From positions 23,855 through 87,854 of the forward strand of contig NZ_JASITA010000031.1 in assembly GCF_030063415.1 (NCBI RefSeq): 64,000 bases of DNA, in the 5' to 3' direction. This DNA comes from Streptomyces sp. H27-C3. Its GTDB lineage: Bacteria; Actinomycetota; Actinomycetes; Streptomycetales; Streptomycetaceae. The notes under the pieces are model-generated. The model was not told where the DNA came from. It saw only the letters and a program-made list of their open reading frames with translations, and did not search any database. Positions 1 to 6,935 of this stretch are shown in pieces. The translations under genes and the position numbers were made by a program. Numbering within the stretch: position 1 is the stretch's first letter; each line of letters begins with the position of its first letter.

Positions 1-6
1 TGCGGA

Positions 7-273
7 GTGGTGCTGGTGCGCAGCGCGCTGTCTGACAGGCCGCCGGGACGCGTCGGCCGCATTCTGCTGATCGTCTGCGCCGTGGTGCATGTGGTGCTCG
101 GGGCGCTGGCGGTCGGCCTGGTGGGCTGGCCCGCGTTCGTGCTGATGATGGTTGAGTTCGGGCTGATCGTGCTGGCGCTCATCGCGTTCGGCCCGCGGGT
201 CGAACGCGACCGGGCCGATCCGGTGGACGCGCCGAAGTCGGGCCCGGAGAACGGGGCGCCCGCGCCGGCCTGA
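7..273 (+). CDS. Small two-helix membrane protein next to maf
   Basis: An 88-residue reading frame with two hydrophobic stretches, at about residues 17-37 and 42-62, followed by a charged, Pro/Ala-rich tail. No catalytic motif is visible and I do not recognise a named family. It converges with maf and lies in the acyl-CoA carboxylase neighbourhood, but nothing links it to that function. The reading frame stays open to the window edge and begins with consecutive GTG codons, so the true start may lie upstream of base 1. The two membrane segments are directly visible; the role is unknown. Confidence 0.55.
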   Translation: MVLVRSALSDRPPGRVGRILLIVCAVVHVVLGALAVGLVGWPAFVLMMVEFGLIVLALIAFGPRVERDRADPVDAPKSGPENGAPAPA

Positions 274-300
274 CGCGCCGTATCCGCGCTCCGGCGGGTG

Positions 301-915
301 TCAGACCCACAGGTCGGTGATCGAGATCCCCAGCTCGCCGAGGAGCCGCCGCAGCAGCGGCAGCGACAGGCCGATGACATTGCCGTGGTCGCCCTCGATG
401 GAGTCGATGAACGGCGCCGAACGGCCGTCGAGCGTGAAGGCTCCGGCGACGTACAACGGCTCACCGGTCGCGACGTACGCGGCGATCTCCGCGTCGGTCG
501 GTTCGCCGAAGCGGACCGTGGTGGACGCGGTGGCGGCGGCCCTGCGGCCGGCCGCGGTGTCGATCACGCAGTGGCCGGTCCGGAGGATGCCGACGCGACC
601 GCGCATGGACTTCCAGCGGGCGGTGGCGTCCTCGGCGTCGGCGGGCTTGCCCAGCGCCTCGCCGTCGAGTTCGAGCACGGAGTCGCAGCCGATGACGAGC
701 GCGCCGGAGACCTCGGGCCGCCCCGCGACGGACGCGGCTTTCGCCTCGGCGAGTACGAGCGCCAGCTCACCCGGCGTCGGGGCGCTGACCGCGTCCTCGT
801 CGACGCCGCTGACGACCACATCGGGAGCGAGCCCGGCCTGCCGGAGCAGCCCGAGGCGGGCGGGGGAGGCGGAGGCGAGGACGAGGCGGCGGCGGGGATC
901 AGTCATGCGAGTCAT
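301..915 (-). CDS. maf: Maf-like nucleoside triphosphate pyrophosphatase
   Basis: A 204-residue protein of the Maf/HAM1-like family, which hydrolyses non-canonical or modified nucleoside triphosphates to monophosphates and has been linked to septum control. The N-terminal signature LASASPARLGLL (about residues 11-22) is the phosphate-binding Ser-rich loop of Maf proteins. The conserved acidic ALVIGCDSVLELDG segment and the downstream GRAGIL-like stretch (here GRVGILRTGH) are present, as is the FIDSIEGDHGNVIGL region near residue 170. Length is normal for the family. In streptomycetes a Maf gene commonly sits beside the pccB/pccE genes, as here. No defects are visible. Confidence 0.93.
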   Translation of the reverse strand: MTRMTDPRRRLVLASASPARLGLLRQAGLAPDVVVSGVDEDAVSAPTPGELALVLAEAKAASVAGRPEVSGALVIGCDSVLELDGEALGKPADAEDATARWKSMRGRVGILRTGHCVIDTAAGRRAAATASTTVRFGEPTDAEIAAYVATGEPLYVAGAFTLDGRSAPFIDSIEGDHGNVIGLSLPLLRRLLGELGISITDLWV

Positions 916-937
916 CGTACGAGGCGCCGGGCAGGAC

Positions 938-1372
938 TCAGGCGTCGAGCGGCAGGATGCGGAAGGCCCTGAAGCCCTTGGTCAGCGGGGGTGAGGGCCC
1001 TGAAGTCGCGCTGGCCGAGGGTGAAGATCCGGTCGGTTCGGTACCGGTCGGCCAGGACCACGCCGACGGCATCCGCGAGGTCGAGCCGAAGCGCTTCGTG
1101 CTTCTGCCGCACTTCGTGCGTTGCCGCGAGGTCAGCAGGGTTCAGGGCGGCGAGTCTGTGCTGACCGTCCACAAGGCGCTCGTTGACGGCTTCCATGACG
1201 CGGAGCGCCTCCGGAAACCCGAGGTGGCGTGGGCGAGATGGTCGAGCTCCGTGACGACGGGTGGGGAGATCGCCAGTGTCTCCTGCGCCATGACGCGGAC
1301 GGCACTCTCGTGTTCGGACTGGGCGGCATCGAAGGCCGCGAAGACGGCCGAGGTGTCGGCAACGATGATCAA
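938..1372 (-). pseudogene. VapC-like PIN-domain toxin, two compensating frameshifts
   Basis: Toxin partner of the upstream ribbon-helix-helix antitoxin; PIN toxins are Mg-dependent RNases. Residues 1-50 read in one frame (MIIVADTSAVFAAF, then VVTELDHLAHA), giving the first Asp and the Glu of the active site. Near 1220-1232 the homology jumps frame and continues as LGFPEALRVMEAVNERL through LADAVGVVLADRYRTDRIFTLGQRDF, which carries the other acidic residues. Near a run of five G at 987-991 it jumps back to the original frame and ends as RILPLDA with a TGA at 938-940. The starting frame has a stop at 1142, so no single frame encodes the whole domain. It overlaps the antitoxin stop by 4 bp (ATGA). 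Either decay or sequencing error. Confidence 0.8.
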
Positions 1373-1614
1373 CGCCGAGCCGCCCTCTCCTTGATGTGCT
1401 CGTGGCTGGCGTCGTCCATCCGCTCAGGCGTGAGGGGACGGCCGCTGTTGAACACGGGCAGGGGGCGGTCGTTTCGAGGGCGGGGAGACCTGTCCAGGAG
1501 CTCGGCGATGCCCCGGCGGATGAGCTCGGCAGCCTTGCTGACTCCGCTGGCTGCCGACTCGGCGTCCGGCCGGGGCCCAAGCTCCCCGGGAAGGTGCACA
1601 GTGGTCTTTACCAT
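1369..1614 (-). CDS. Ribbon-helix-helix antitoxin (VapB/CopG-like)
   Basis: An 81-residue protein. The N-terminus MVKTTVHLPGEL has the beta-strand pattern of MetJ/Arc/CopG DNA-binding proteins and SKAAELIRRGIAELL is the following helix; the Arg/Pro-rich C-terminus would neutralise the toxin. It lies immediately upstream of the PIN toxin with a 4-bp ATGA overlap, the normal antitoxin-first order. The ATG sits inside a perfect 20-bp palindrome (1611-1630), leaving no room for a standard ribosome binding site, so either translation is leaderless or the palindrome also forms the message 5-prime end. The GELGPRPDAES segment is poorly RHH-like and may have drifted. Confidence 0.75.
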   Translation of the reverse strand: MVKTTVHLPGELGPRPDAESAASGVSKAAELIRRGIAELLDRSPRPRNDRPLPVFNSGRPLTPERMDDASHEHIKERAARR

Positions 1615-1630
1615 GCCCTATAGGGCATGG
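1611..1630. promoter_or_regulatory. Perfect 20-bp palindrome over antitoxin start
   Basis: CCATGCCCTATAGGGCATGG is a perfect dyad. It covers the ATG of the antitoxin gene. RHH antitoxins characteristically bind palindromes at their own promoter together with the toxin, so this is the probable autoregulatory operator. The assignment is inferred from position and symmetry; the symmetry itself is exact. Confidence 0.75.
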
Positions 1631-1653
1631 CCCGGTATGACAGCGTGGCTGTT

Positions 1654-1782
1654 TCAGTGGATGCCCAGCACGAACATGGCCACCAGCATCGCGAGCGCGA
1701 GCAGCAGGCCCATGCGGCGAAGCATCGCCTCTGTCTCACGCAGCTCTTTCGGCGGTTCGTTCTCCGGGTCGGACCACAGCAT
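1654..1782 (-). CDS. 42-residue single-pass membrane protein
   Basis: Short reading frame read on the minus strand: ATG at 1782, TGA at 1654-1656. It starts MLWSDPENEPPKELRETEA, a charged acidic segment, followed by RRMG and one hydrophobic helix rich in Leu, Ala, Met and Val (residues 24-41), ending in His. A Shine-Dalgarno-like CAGGA lies about 8 bases before the ATG. The pattern (short acidic cytosolic head, Arg-Arg, one helix) is that of a genuine membrane microprotein rather than a random frame. It lies upstream of the VapBC-like operon on the same strand. No family recognised. Confidence 0.6.
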   Translation of the reverse strand: MLWSDPENEPPKELRETEAMLRRMGLLLALAMLVAMFVLGIH

Positions 1783-1853
1783 GCAATCGATCCTGCGACC
1801 GTGACGCCTCCGGCGCCTGAGTATCCGTACTCAAACGCCGCCCCTCCTACGCA

Positions 1854-2543
1854 CTAGTCCCCCTGAGGGCCTATGGGCACGAACACCCCCGCCCGCGCCG
1901 CCGCGAGCGCCGCGCCCGCCGCCCGGTCCGCGTCCGCCTCGGCCACCGCCTCGCGGCTGACCGCGAAGCGGTAGTACAGCGGCGCCGAGACCGCCCGGAT
2001 CACCTCGCCCGCATCCGTCCCGGCCGGCACCTCGCCGCGCCCGACGGCCCGCTCCACGCAGGGCGCCCACTCGCGGATACGGGTCGCGTAGAAGCCGTTC
2101 AGCGCGGTCGCGCACTGCGCGTCGCACGCGGCGGCGGCGATGACCGCCTGGAAGACGGCGCCCATCCGGGGGTCGGTGAGGGTCTGCCGTACGAGACGGG
2201 CGTTGGCCAGCAGGTCACCCTCCAGTGAGCCGGTGTCGGCGGCGGGCAGGGACTGCTCGGCCATGTCGCTCAGCAGGTCGGCGACCAGGCCGACCGACGA
2301 GCCCCAGCGCCGGTAGACGGTCGTCTTGCCGACCCCCGCGCCCGCCGCGACACGGTCCATGTTCAGGGCGTGGAAGCCCTGTTCGACCAGGGCGTCCTGG
2401 GTGGCGTCGAGGACGGCGGCGCGGACCTTGGCGGTCCGGCCGCCCGGCCGCACGCTGCCCGGCGTGGCCTCCGAACCGCTCGGTGTCGCGTCTGAACCGG
2501 GTGGTGCGGCCTCCGCACCGCCCAAACGGGAATTCTGTTCCAT
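1854..2543 (-). CDS. TetR/AcrR-family transcriptional regulator
   Basis: Start chosen at the ATG of MEQNSR, which has GGAG six bases upstream; a further in-frame ATG lies 30 bases higher. The 229-residue product has a low-complexity Gly/Ser/Thr/Pro/Glu leader (about residues 8-35), then a TetR helix-turn-helix: VRAAVLDATQDALVEQGF, NMDRVAAGAGVGKTTVYRRWGS. The remaining helical portion is the ligand and dimer domain. It is divergent from the secreted esterase gene with about 80 bases between starts, so it probably controls that gene and itself. The effector cannot be deduced. Confidence 0.9.
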   Translation of the reverse strand: MEQNSRLGGAEAAPPGSDATPSGSEATPGSVRPGGRTAKVRAAVLDATQDALVEQGFHALNMDRVAAGAGVGKTTVYRRWGSSVGLVADLLSDMAEQSLPAADTGSLEGDLLANARLVRQTLTDPRMGAVFQAVIAAAACDAQCATALNGFYATRIREWAPCVERAVGRGEVPAGTDAGEVIRAVSAPLYYRFAVSREAVAEADADRAAGAALAAARAGVFVPIGPQGD

Positions 2544-2621
2544 TAATTGCTCCGACTCTGCTACGGTCCTCACATCTTAACGGAACCTGTCGCCCATTAG
2601 GGTGATCGAAGGAGCATTGCC

Positions 2622-3896
2622 GTGCACATTCACCGCGTACGCCGCACCGCCACCCCCGTCATCGCCGCCGCCCTCACCCTCGGTCTGCTCGGTGCGGCGC
2701 CCGCGCCGTCCGCACAGCCCGCGTCCGAGCAGCCCGCCCCCACGCGGTCCGCCCGCTGGACCGCAGCGTGGGGCGCCTCGCCGCAGAGCCCCAGCACCGG
2801 CTTCACCCCGAACTGGTCGCAGGAGGGCTTCTCCGGCCAGACCGTCCGCCAGGTCGTCCGGGTCACCGCCGCCGGTCAGCGGGCCCGTATCCGCCTCTCC
2901 AACGCCTACGGGACCTCACCGCTGCGCATCACCGGCGCCACCCTCGCCCGTACGGACAAGGGGGCCGCCGTCGAGCCGGGCAGCATCCGCCACCTCACCT
3001 TCGCCGGGAAGCGGTCCGTGGCGATACCGGCGCACGGCGAACTGCGCAGCGACGCCGCTCAACTGGGTTTGAAGCGGCTGGAGTCGGTGACCGTCACCCT
3101 TTACCTCGCCGGGACCACCGGACCCGCCACCTACCACTCGCAGGCCTGGACCGACAGCTATCGCGCCGACGGGGACCAGCGGGGTGCCACCTCCGCCGCA
3201 GCCTTCACCGACACCACCCAGTCCTGGTACTACCTGTCGGGCGTGGAGGTCGGCGGCGACAGCGGCCGTCCCCGCACGGACGGCATCGTCCTCTTCGGGG
3301 ACTCCATCACCGACAGCTTCGGCTCGACCCCGAACACCGACCGCCGCTACTCCGACGCCCTCGCCGAGCGCACCGGGCGCCCCGTGATCAACCAGGGCAT
3401 CGGCGGCAACCTGGTCCTCAACGACTCGGCCTGGTACGGCGAGCGGGCCACCGCCCGCTTCGGCCGCGACGCCCTCGACCAGCCCGGTGTCTCCACCGTC
3501 GTCCTGCTCGAAGGGCTCAACGACATCGGCTTCAGCGAGGCGAAGGACCAGCCCACCTACAAGCCCTCGCCGGTCGTGCAGGCCGCCGAGCTGATCGCCG
3601 GCTATCGGGAGCTGATCCGCGCGGCGCACGCCAAGGGCCTGCGGATCGTCGGCTCCACGCTGCTGCCGCTCAAGGGCTCCGACCACTGGGGCGAGCACGC
3701 ACGACAGGCCAGCAACGAGGTCAACGACTGGATCCGCACCTCGGGGGAGTTCGACGCGGTCGCCGATTTCGACCGGGTCCTCGCCGACCCGGCCGATGCC
3801 GAGCGCCTCAACCCGGCGTACGACTTCAAGGACGGCCTGCACCCGAACGACGCGGGCTACCGGCTGATGGCGAAGACTGTCGCCGCCGTCCTCTGA
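2622..3896 (+). CDS. Secreted SGNH/GDSL-family esterase
   Basis: GTG start with AAGGAG eight bases upstream. The 424-residue product has an N-terminal export signal (charged start, hydrophobic segment to about residue 35, Ala-rich cleavage region). The SGNH hydrolase blocks occur in order in the C-terminal half: block I IVLFGDSITDSFGS with the nucleophilic Ser, block II INQGIGGN, block III LEGLNDIG with the oxyanion Asn, and block V KDGLHPNDAG with the catalytic Asp and His. About 180 residues precede the hydrolase domain and form a beta-rich module. This architecture suits an extracellular lipid or carbohydrate-ester hydrolase; the substrate is unknown. It is followed by a strong hairpin and is divergent from a TetR regulator. 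Confidence 0.92.
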   Translation: MHIHRVRRTATPVIAAALTLGLLGAAPAPSAQPASEQPAPTRSARWTAAWGASPQSPSTGFTPNWSQEGFSGQTVRQVVRVTAAGQRARIRLSNAYGTSPLRITGATLARTDKGAAVEPGSIRHLTFAGKRSVAIPAHGELRSDAAQLGLKRLESVTVTLYLAGTTGPATYHSQAWTDSYRADGDQRGATSAAAFTDTTQSWYYLSGVEVGGDSGRPRTDGIVLFGDSITDSFGSTPNTDRRYSDALAERTGRPVINQGIGGNLVLNDSAWYGERATARFGRDALDQPGVSTVVLLEGLNDIGFSEAKDQPTYKPSPVVQAAELIAGYRELIRAAHAKGLRIVGSTLLPLKGSDHWGEHARQASNEVNDWIRTSGEFDAVADFDRVLADPADAERLNPAYDFKDGLHPNDAGYRLMAKTVAAVL

Positions 3897-3949
3897 GACG
3901 CGCGGAGGGCAGGCGCGCGGAGGGGGACGCGCCGAGGGGGACGCGCGGA

Positions 3950-3980
3950 GGGGTCGGACCCGGCACTCGGGTCCGACCCC
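3950..3980 (+). terminator. Intrinsic terminator hairpin after esterase gene
   Basis: A perfect 12-bp stem (GGGGTCGGACCC, 3950-3961, paired with 3969-3980) with a 7-base loop. It lies about 55 bases after the esterase stop and 30 bases before the end of the convergent pccE, so it can serve both strands. There is no U tract, as is common in Streptomyces. Confidence 0.8.
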
Positions 3981-4007
3981 TCCGTCTACGACATACCGCG
4001 CTACGCG

Positions 4008-4214
4008 TTACGCGGGCCAGTACGTCCGGCTCCACGTCTGCGGGCCCGGCCGCGGCATCGAGTGCCGTGCCACCCGCGCCGGGTCCGCCCACGCGGCTGC
4101 CGGCTCGTGGGCGCCGGACGGCGAGTCCTCCGCCGCCGCGGCGCGTGCTTGGACCACCGCGAGGGCCGCGGCCAGCTCCTCCGGTGTCGGGTTGCCCCGT
4201 ACGACCTTGATCAT
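4008..4214 (-). CDS. pccE: Acyl-CoA carboxylase epsilon subunit
   Basis: A 68-residue protein beginning MIKVVRGNPTPEELAAALAVV, the signature of the small actinobacterial acyl-CoA carboxylase epsilon subunits; the C-terminus ends in the typical Trp-rich SRTYWPA. These subunits bind and stimulate the beta/alpha carboxylase complex. It lies 25 bases downstream of pccB on the same strand. The middle is Ala/Asp-rich and variable, as usual in this family. Confidence 0.92.
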   Translation of the reverse strand: MIKVVRGNPTPEELAAALAVVQARAAAAEDSPSGAHEPAAAWADPARVARHSMPRPGPQTWSRTYWPA

Positions 4215-4239
4215 CCGAACGGCCCTTCCTGGAGAGGGA

Positions 4240-5844
4240 CTAGAGGGGGATGTTGCCGTGCTTCTTCGGCGGCAGCGACTCGCGCTTCGTACGCAGCTGA
4301 CGCAGCCCGCGCACGATGTGGCGGCGCGTTTCCGACGGCATGATCACCGCGTCGACGTAACCGCGCTCGGCCGCGACGTACGGGTTGAGCAGGGTGTCCT
4401 CGTAGTCGGCGATCAGCTCGGCGCGGGTCGCCTCGGGGGCGTCGGATGCGGCGATCGTCCTGCGGTGCAGGATGTTCACCGCGCCCTGCGCGCCCATGAC
4501 CGCGATCTGCGCGGTCGGCCACGCCAGATTGAGGTCGGCGCCCAGGTGCTTGGAGCCCATCACGTCGTACGCGCCGCCGAAGGCCTTGCGTGTGATGACG
4601 GTGATCAGCGGGACCGTGGCCTCCGCGTACGCGTAGATCAGCTTGGCGCCGCGCCGGATGATGCCGCCGTACTCCTGGTCCACGCCCGGCAGGAAGCCCG
4701 GCACGTCCACGAAGGTGAGGACCGGCACATTGAAGGCGTCGCAGGTGCGGACGAAGCGCGCGGCCTTCTCGGAGGCGTTGATGTCCAGACAACCGGCGTA
4801 CTGCATCGGCTGGTTGGCGACGATGCCCACCGGGCGGCCCTCGACCCGGCCGAAGCCGGTGAGGATGTTCGGCGCGAACAGTGCCTGGGTCTCCAGGAAC
4901 TCGGCGTCGTCCAGCACATGCTCGATGGCCGTGTGCATGTCGTACGGCTGGTTGGCGCTGTCCGGGATGAGCACGTCGAGCTCACGGTCCTCGTCGGACG
5001 TCTCCAGGTCCGCCACCTCGGGGAAGGCGGGGGCCTCGGTGAGGTTGTTCGAAGGCAGGTAGGACAGGAGGGACTTGACGTACTCGATGGCGTCCTTCTC
5101 GTCGCCCGCCATGTGGTGCGCGACACCCGATGTGGTGTTGTGCGTACGCGCTCCGCCCAGCTCCTCGAAGCCCACGTCCTCACCCGTGACCGTCTTGATG
5201 ACGTCGGGCCCGGTGATGAACATGTGCGAGGTCTGGTCGACCATCACCGTGAAGTCCGTGATGGCGGGCGAGTAGACCGCGCCGCCCGCGCACGGGCCGA
5301 CGATCAGGCTGATCTGCGGTACGACGCCCGACGCGTGGACGTTGCGGCGGAAGATCTCGGCGAACAGGCCGAGCGCGACGACACCCTCCTGGATGCGTGC
5401 GCCACCGCCGTCGTTGATGCCGATGACCGGACAGCCGGTCTTCAGCGCGAAGTCCATGACCTTGACGATCTTCTCGCCGTAGACCTCGCCGAGCGAGCCG
5501 CCGAAAATGGTGAAGTCCTGCGAATACACGCAGACCGGGCGGCCGTCGACCATGCCGTATCCGGTGACGACTCCGTCGCCGTACGGGCGGTTCTTCTCGA
5601 TGCCGAAGTTGGTCGAACGGTGCCGCGCGAACTCGTCGAGCTCCACGAACGATCCCTCGTCCATGAGCAGCTCGATCCGCTCGCGCGCCGTCAACTTGCC
5701 CTTGGCGTGCTGCTTTTCGACCGCGCGCTCGGAGCCCGCGTGCGTCGCCTCATCGATACGGCGCTGCAGATCCGCGATTTTTCCCGCGGTCGTATGACTG
5801 CTCTGTGCATCGATATCGGCGTTGGCGATCTCGGCCTCTGACAT
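4240..5844 (-). CDS. pccB: Propionyl-CoA carboxylase beta (carboxyltransferase) subunit
   Basis: A 534-residue carboxyltransferase that moves the carboxyl group from carboxybiotin to propionyl-CoA, giving methylmalonyl-CoA for polyketide and odd-chain metabolism. Both crotonase-like halves are present. Key features are the QDFTIFGGSLGE segment, the N-terminal oxyanion region GGARIQEGV, the GPCAGGAVYSP motif and the C-terminal RKAFGGAYDVMGSKHLGAD motif. The Asp in GGAYD (near residue 427) corresponds to the position reported in Streptomyces PccB to favour propionyl-CoA; acetyl-CoA-preferring paralogues carry Ile there. It is transcribed with pccE, and the biotinylated alpha subunit must be encoded elsewhere. 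It is divergent from birA, which biotinylates that alpha subunit. Confidence 0.96.
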   Translation of the reverse strand: MSEAEIANADIDAQSSHTTAGKIADLQRRIDEATHAGSERAVEKQHAKGKLTARERIELLMDEGSFVELDEFARHRSTNFGIEKNRPYGDGVVTGYGMVDGRPVCVYSQDFTIFGGSLGEVYGEKIVKVMDFALKTGCPVIGINDGGGARIQEGVVALGLFAEIFRRNVHASGVVPQISLIVGPCAGGAVYSPAITDFTVMVDQTSHMFITGPDVIKTVTGEDVGFEELGGARTHNTTSGVAHHMAGDEKDAIEYVKSLLSYLPSNNLTEAPAFPEVADLETSDEDRELDVLIPDSANQPYDMHTAIEHVLDDAEFLETQALFAPNILTGFGRVEGRPVGIVANQPMQYAGCLDINASEKAARFVRTCDAFNVPVLTFVDVPGFLPGVDQEYGGIIRRGAKLIYAYAEATVPLITVITRKAFGGAYDVMGSKHLGADLNLAWPTAQIAVMGAQGAVNILHRRTIAASDAPEATRAELIADYEDTLLNPYVAAERGYVDAVIMPSETRRHIVRGLRQLRTKRESLPPKKHGNIPL

Positions 5845-5949
5845 CGGGATGGGGCTCCCTGCCTGGTCAACGGACGGCTACTGACACGTAGCGTAGCGGC
5901 GCGGATGCCACTCGGCAGTGCGTCGTATGCCACACCTACGCTGGGTTGC

Positions 5950-6831
5950 ATGACGCCTCCGGATGCTCCAGACGCACGCTGGTCCGACCTCGGCCGACCG
6001 CCGCTGAACCCCCCCGCGCTGCGGCGCGCGCTGCTGCGGCCCGGCGGACTGTGGACGTCGCTGGACGTCGTGTCCGCCACCGGATCGACCAACAGCGACC
6101 TGGCCGCGCGCGCGGCCGACCTGCCCGAGGGGGCGGTGCTCGTCGCCGAGGAACAGACACAGGGCCGGGGCCGCCTCGACCGCCGCTGGTCGGCGCCCGC
6201 GCGCTCCGGTCTGTTCTTCTCCGTACTCCTGAAGCCCACCGAGGTGCCCGCCGAGCGCTGGGGCTGGCTGCCCCTGCTCACCGGCGTCGCGGTGGCCACC
6301 GCGCTGTCCCGCTCGGCCGGTGTGGACACGGCCCTGAAATGGCCCAACGACCTGCTGGTGACGATCGACGGCGAGGAGCGCAAGGCGGGCGGCATCCTCG
6401 CCGAGCGCGCTGCGGACGGCGTCGTCGTAGGGATCGGCATCAATGTCTCGCTCGCGGAGAAGGAGCTGCCGGTGCCGGGCGCGGGCTCGCTGCTGCTCGC
6501 GGGCGCGGTCTCCACCGACCGCGACCCGCTGCTGCGCGCGGTGCTGCGCTCGCTGGGCCAGTGGTACACCGATTGGCGTACGGCCGGCGGCGACCCGGCG
6601 GGCAGCCGCCTGCAGGAGGCGTACGCGGCGGGCTGCTCGACACTCGGCCGTACGGTACGGGCCGAACTGCCCGGCGGCCGGTCGCTGACCGGGGAGGCGG
6701 TGGCGGTCGACGGCGACGGTCGGCTGGTGCTGGCGACGGCGGAGGGGATGCAGGAGCCGGTGGGTGCGGGCGACGTCGTACACCTGCGGCCGGGGCCGGG
6801 GACAGAGGTGACACCAGGGACTGGGGAGTGA
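5950..6831 (+). CDS. birA: Biotin--[acetyl-CoA-carboxylase] ligase
   Basis: A 293-residue protein from the ATG of MTPPDAP; an upstream in-frame ATG at 5905 lies in the likely promoter region. It makes biotinoyl-AMP and transfers biotin to the carrier lysine of carboxylases. The catalytic signature GRGRLDRRWSAP, the KWPNDLL motif, KAGGILAE and VVGIGINV are all visible in order, followed by a C-terminal SH3-like domain. There is no N-terminal helix-turn-helix, so this is a monofunctional (group I) ligase and not a biotin repressor. Its position divergent from pccB places ligase and client enzyme together. Confidence 0.95.
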   Translation: MTPPDAPDARWSDLGRPPLNPPALRRALLRPGGLWTSLDVVSATGSTNSDLAARAADLPEGAVLVAEEQTQGRGRLDRRWSAPARSGLFFSVLLKPTEVPAERWGWLPLLTGVAVATALSRSAGVDTALKWPNDLLVTIDGEERKAGGILAERAADGVVVGIGINVSLAEKELPVPGAGSLLLAGAVSTDRDPLLRAVLRSLGQWYTDWRTAGGDPAGSRLQEAYAAGCSTLGRTVRAELPGGRSLTGEAVAVDGDGRLVLATAEGMQEPVGAGDVVHLRPGPGTEVTPGTGE

Positions 6832-6935
6832 GGTAGGGCACACCTGTCGTATCGTTGAGGCGATCCGCGACAGATCGCGCGACGACAGAACGGCAGGACA
6901 CAGGCAGTGCGCAGGGAACGGGCAGGAGGCGGCAG

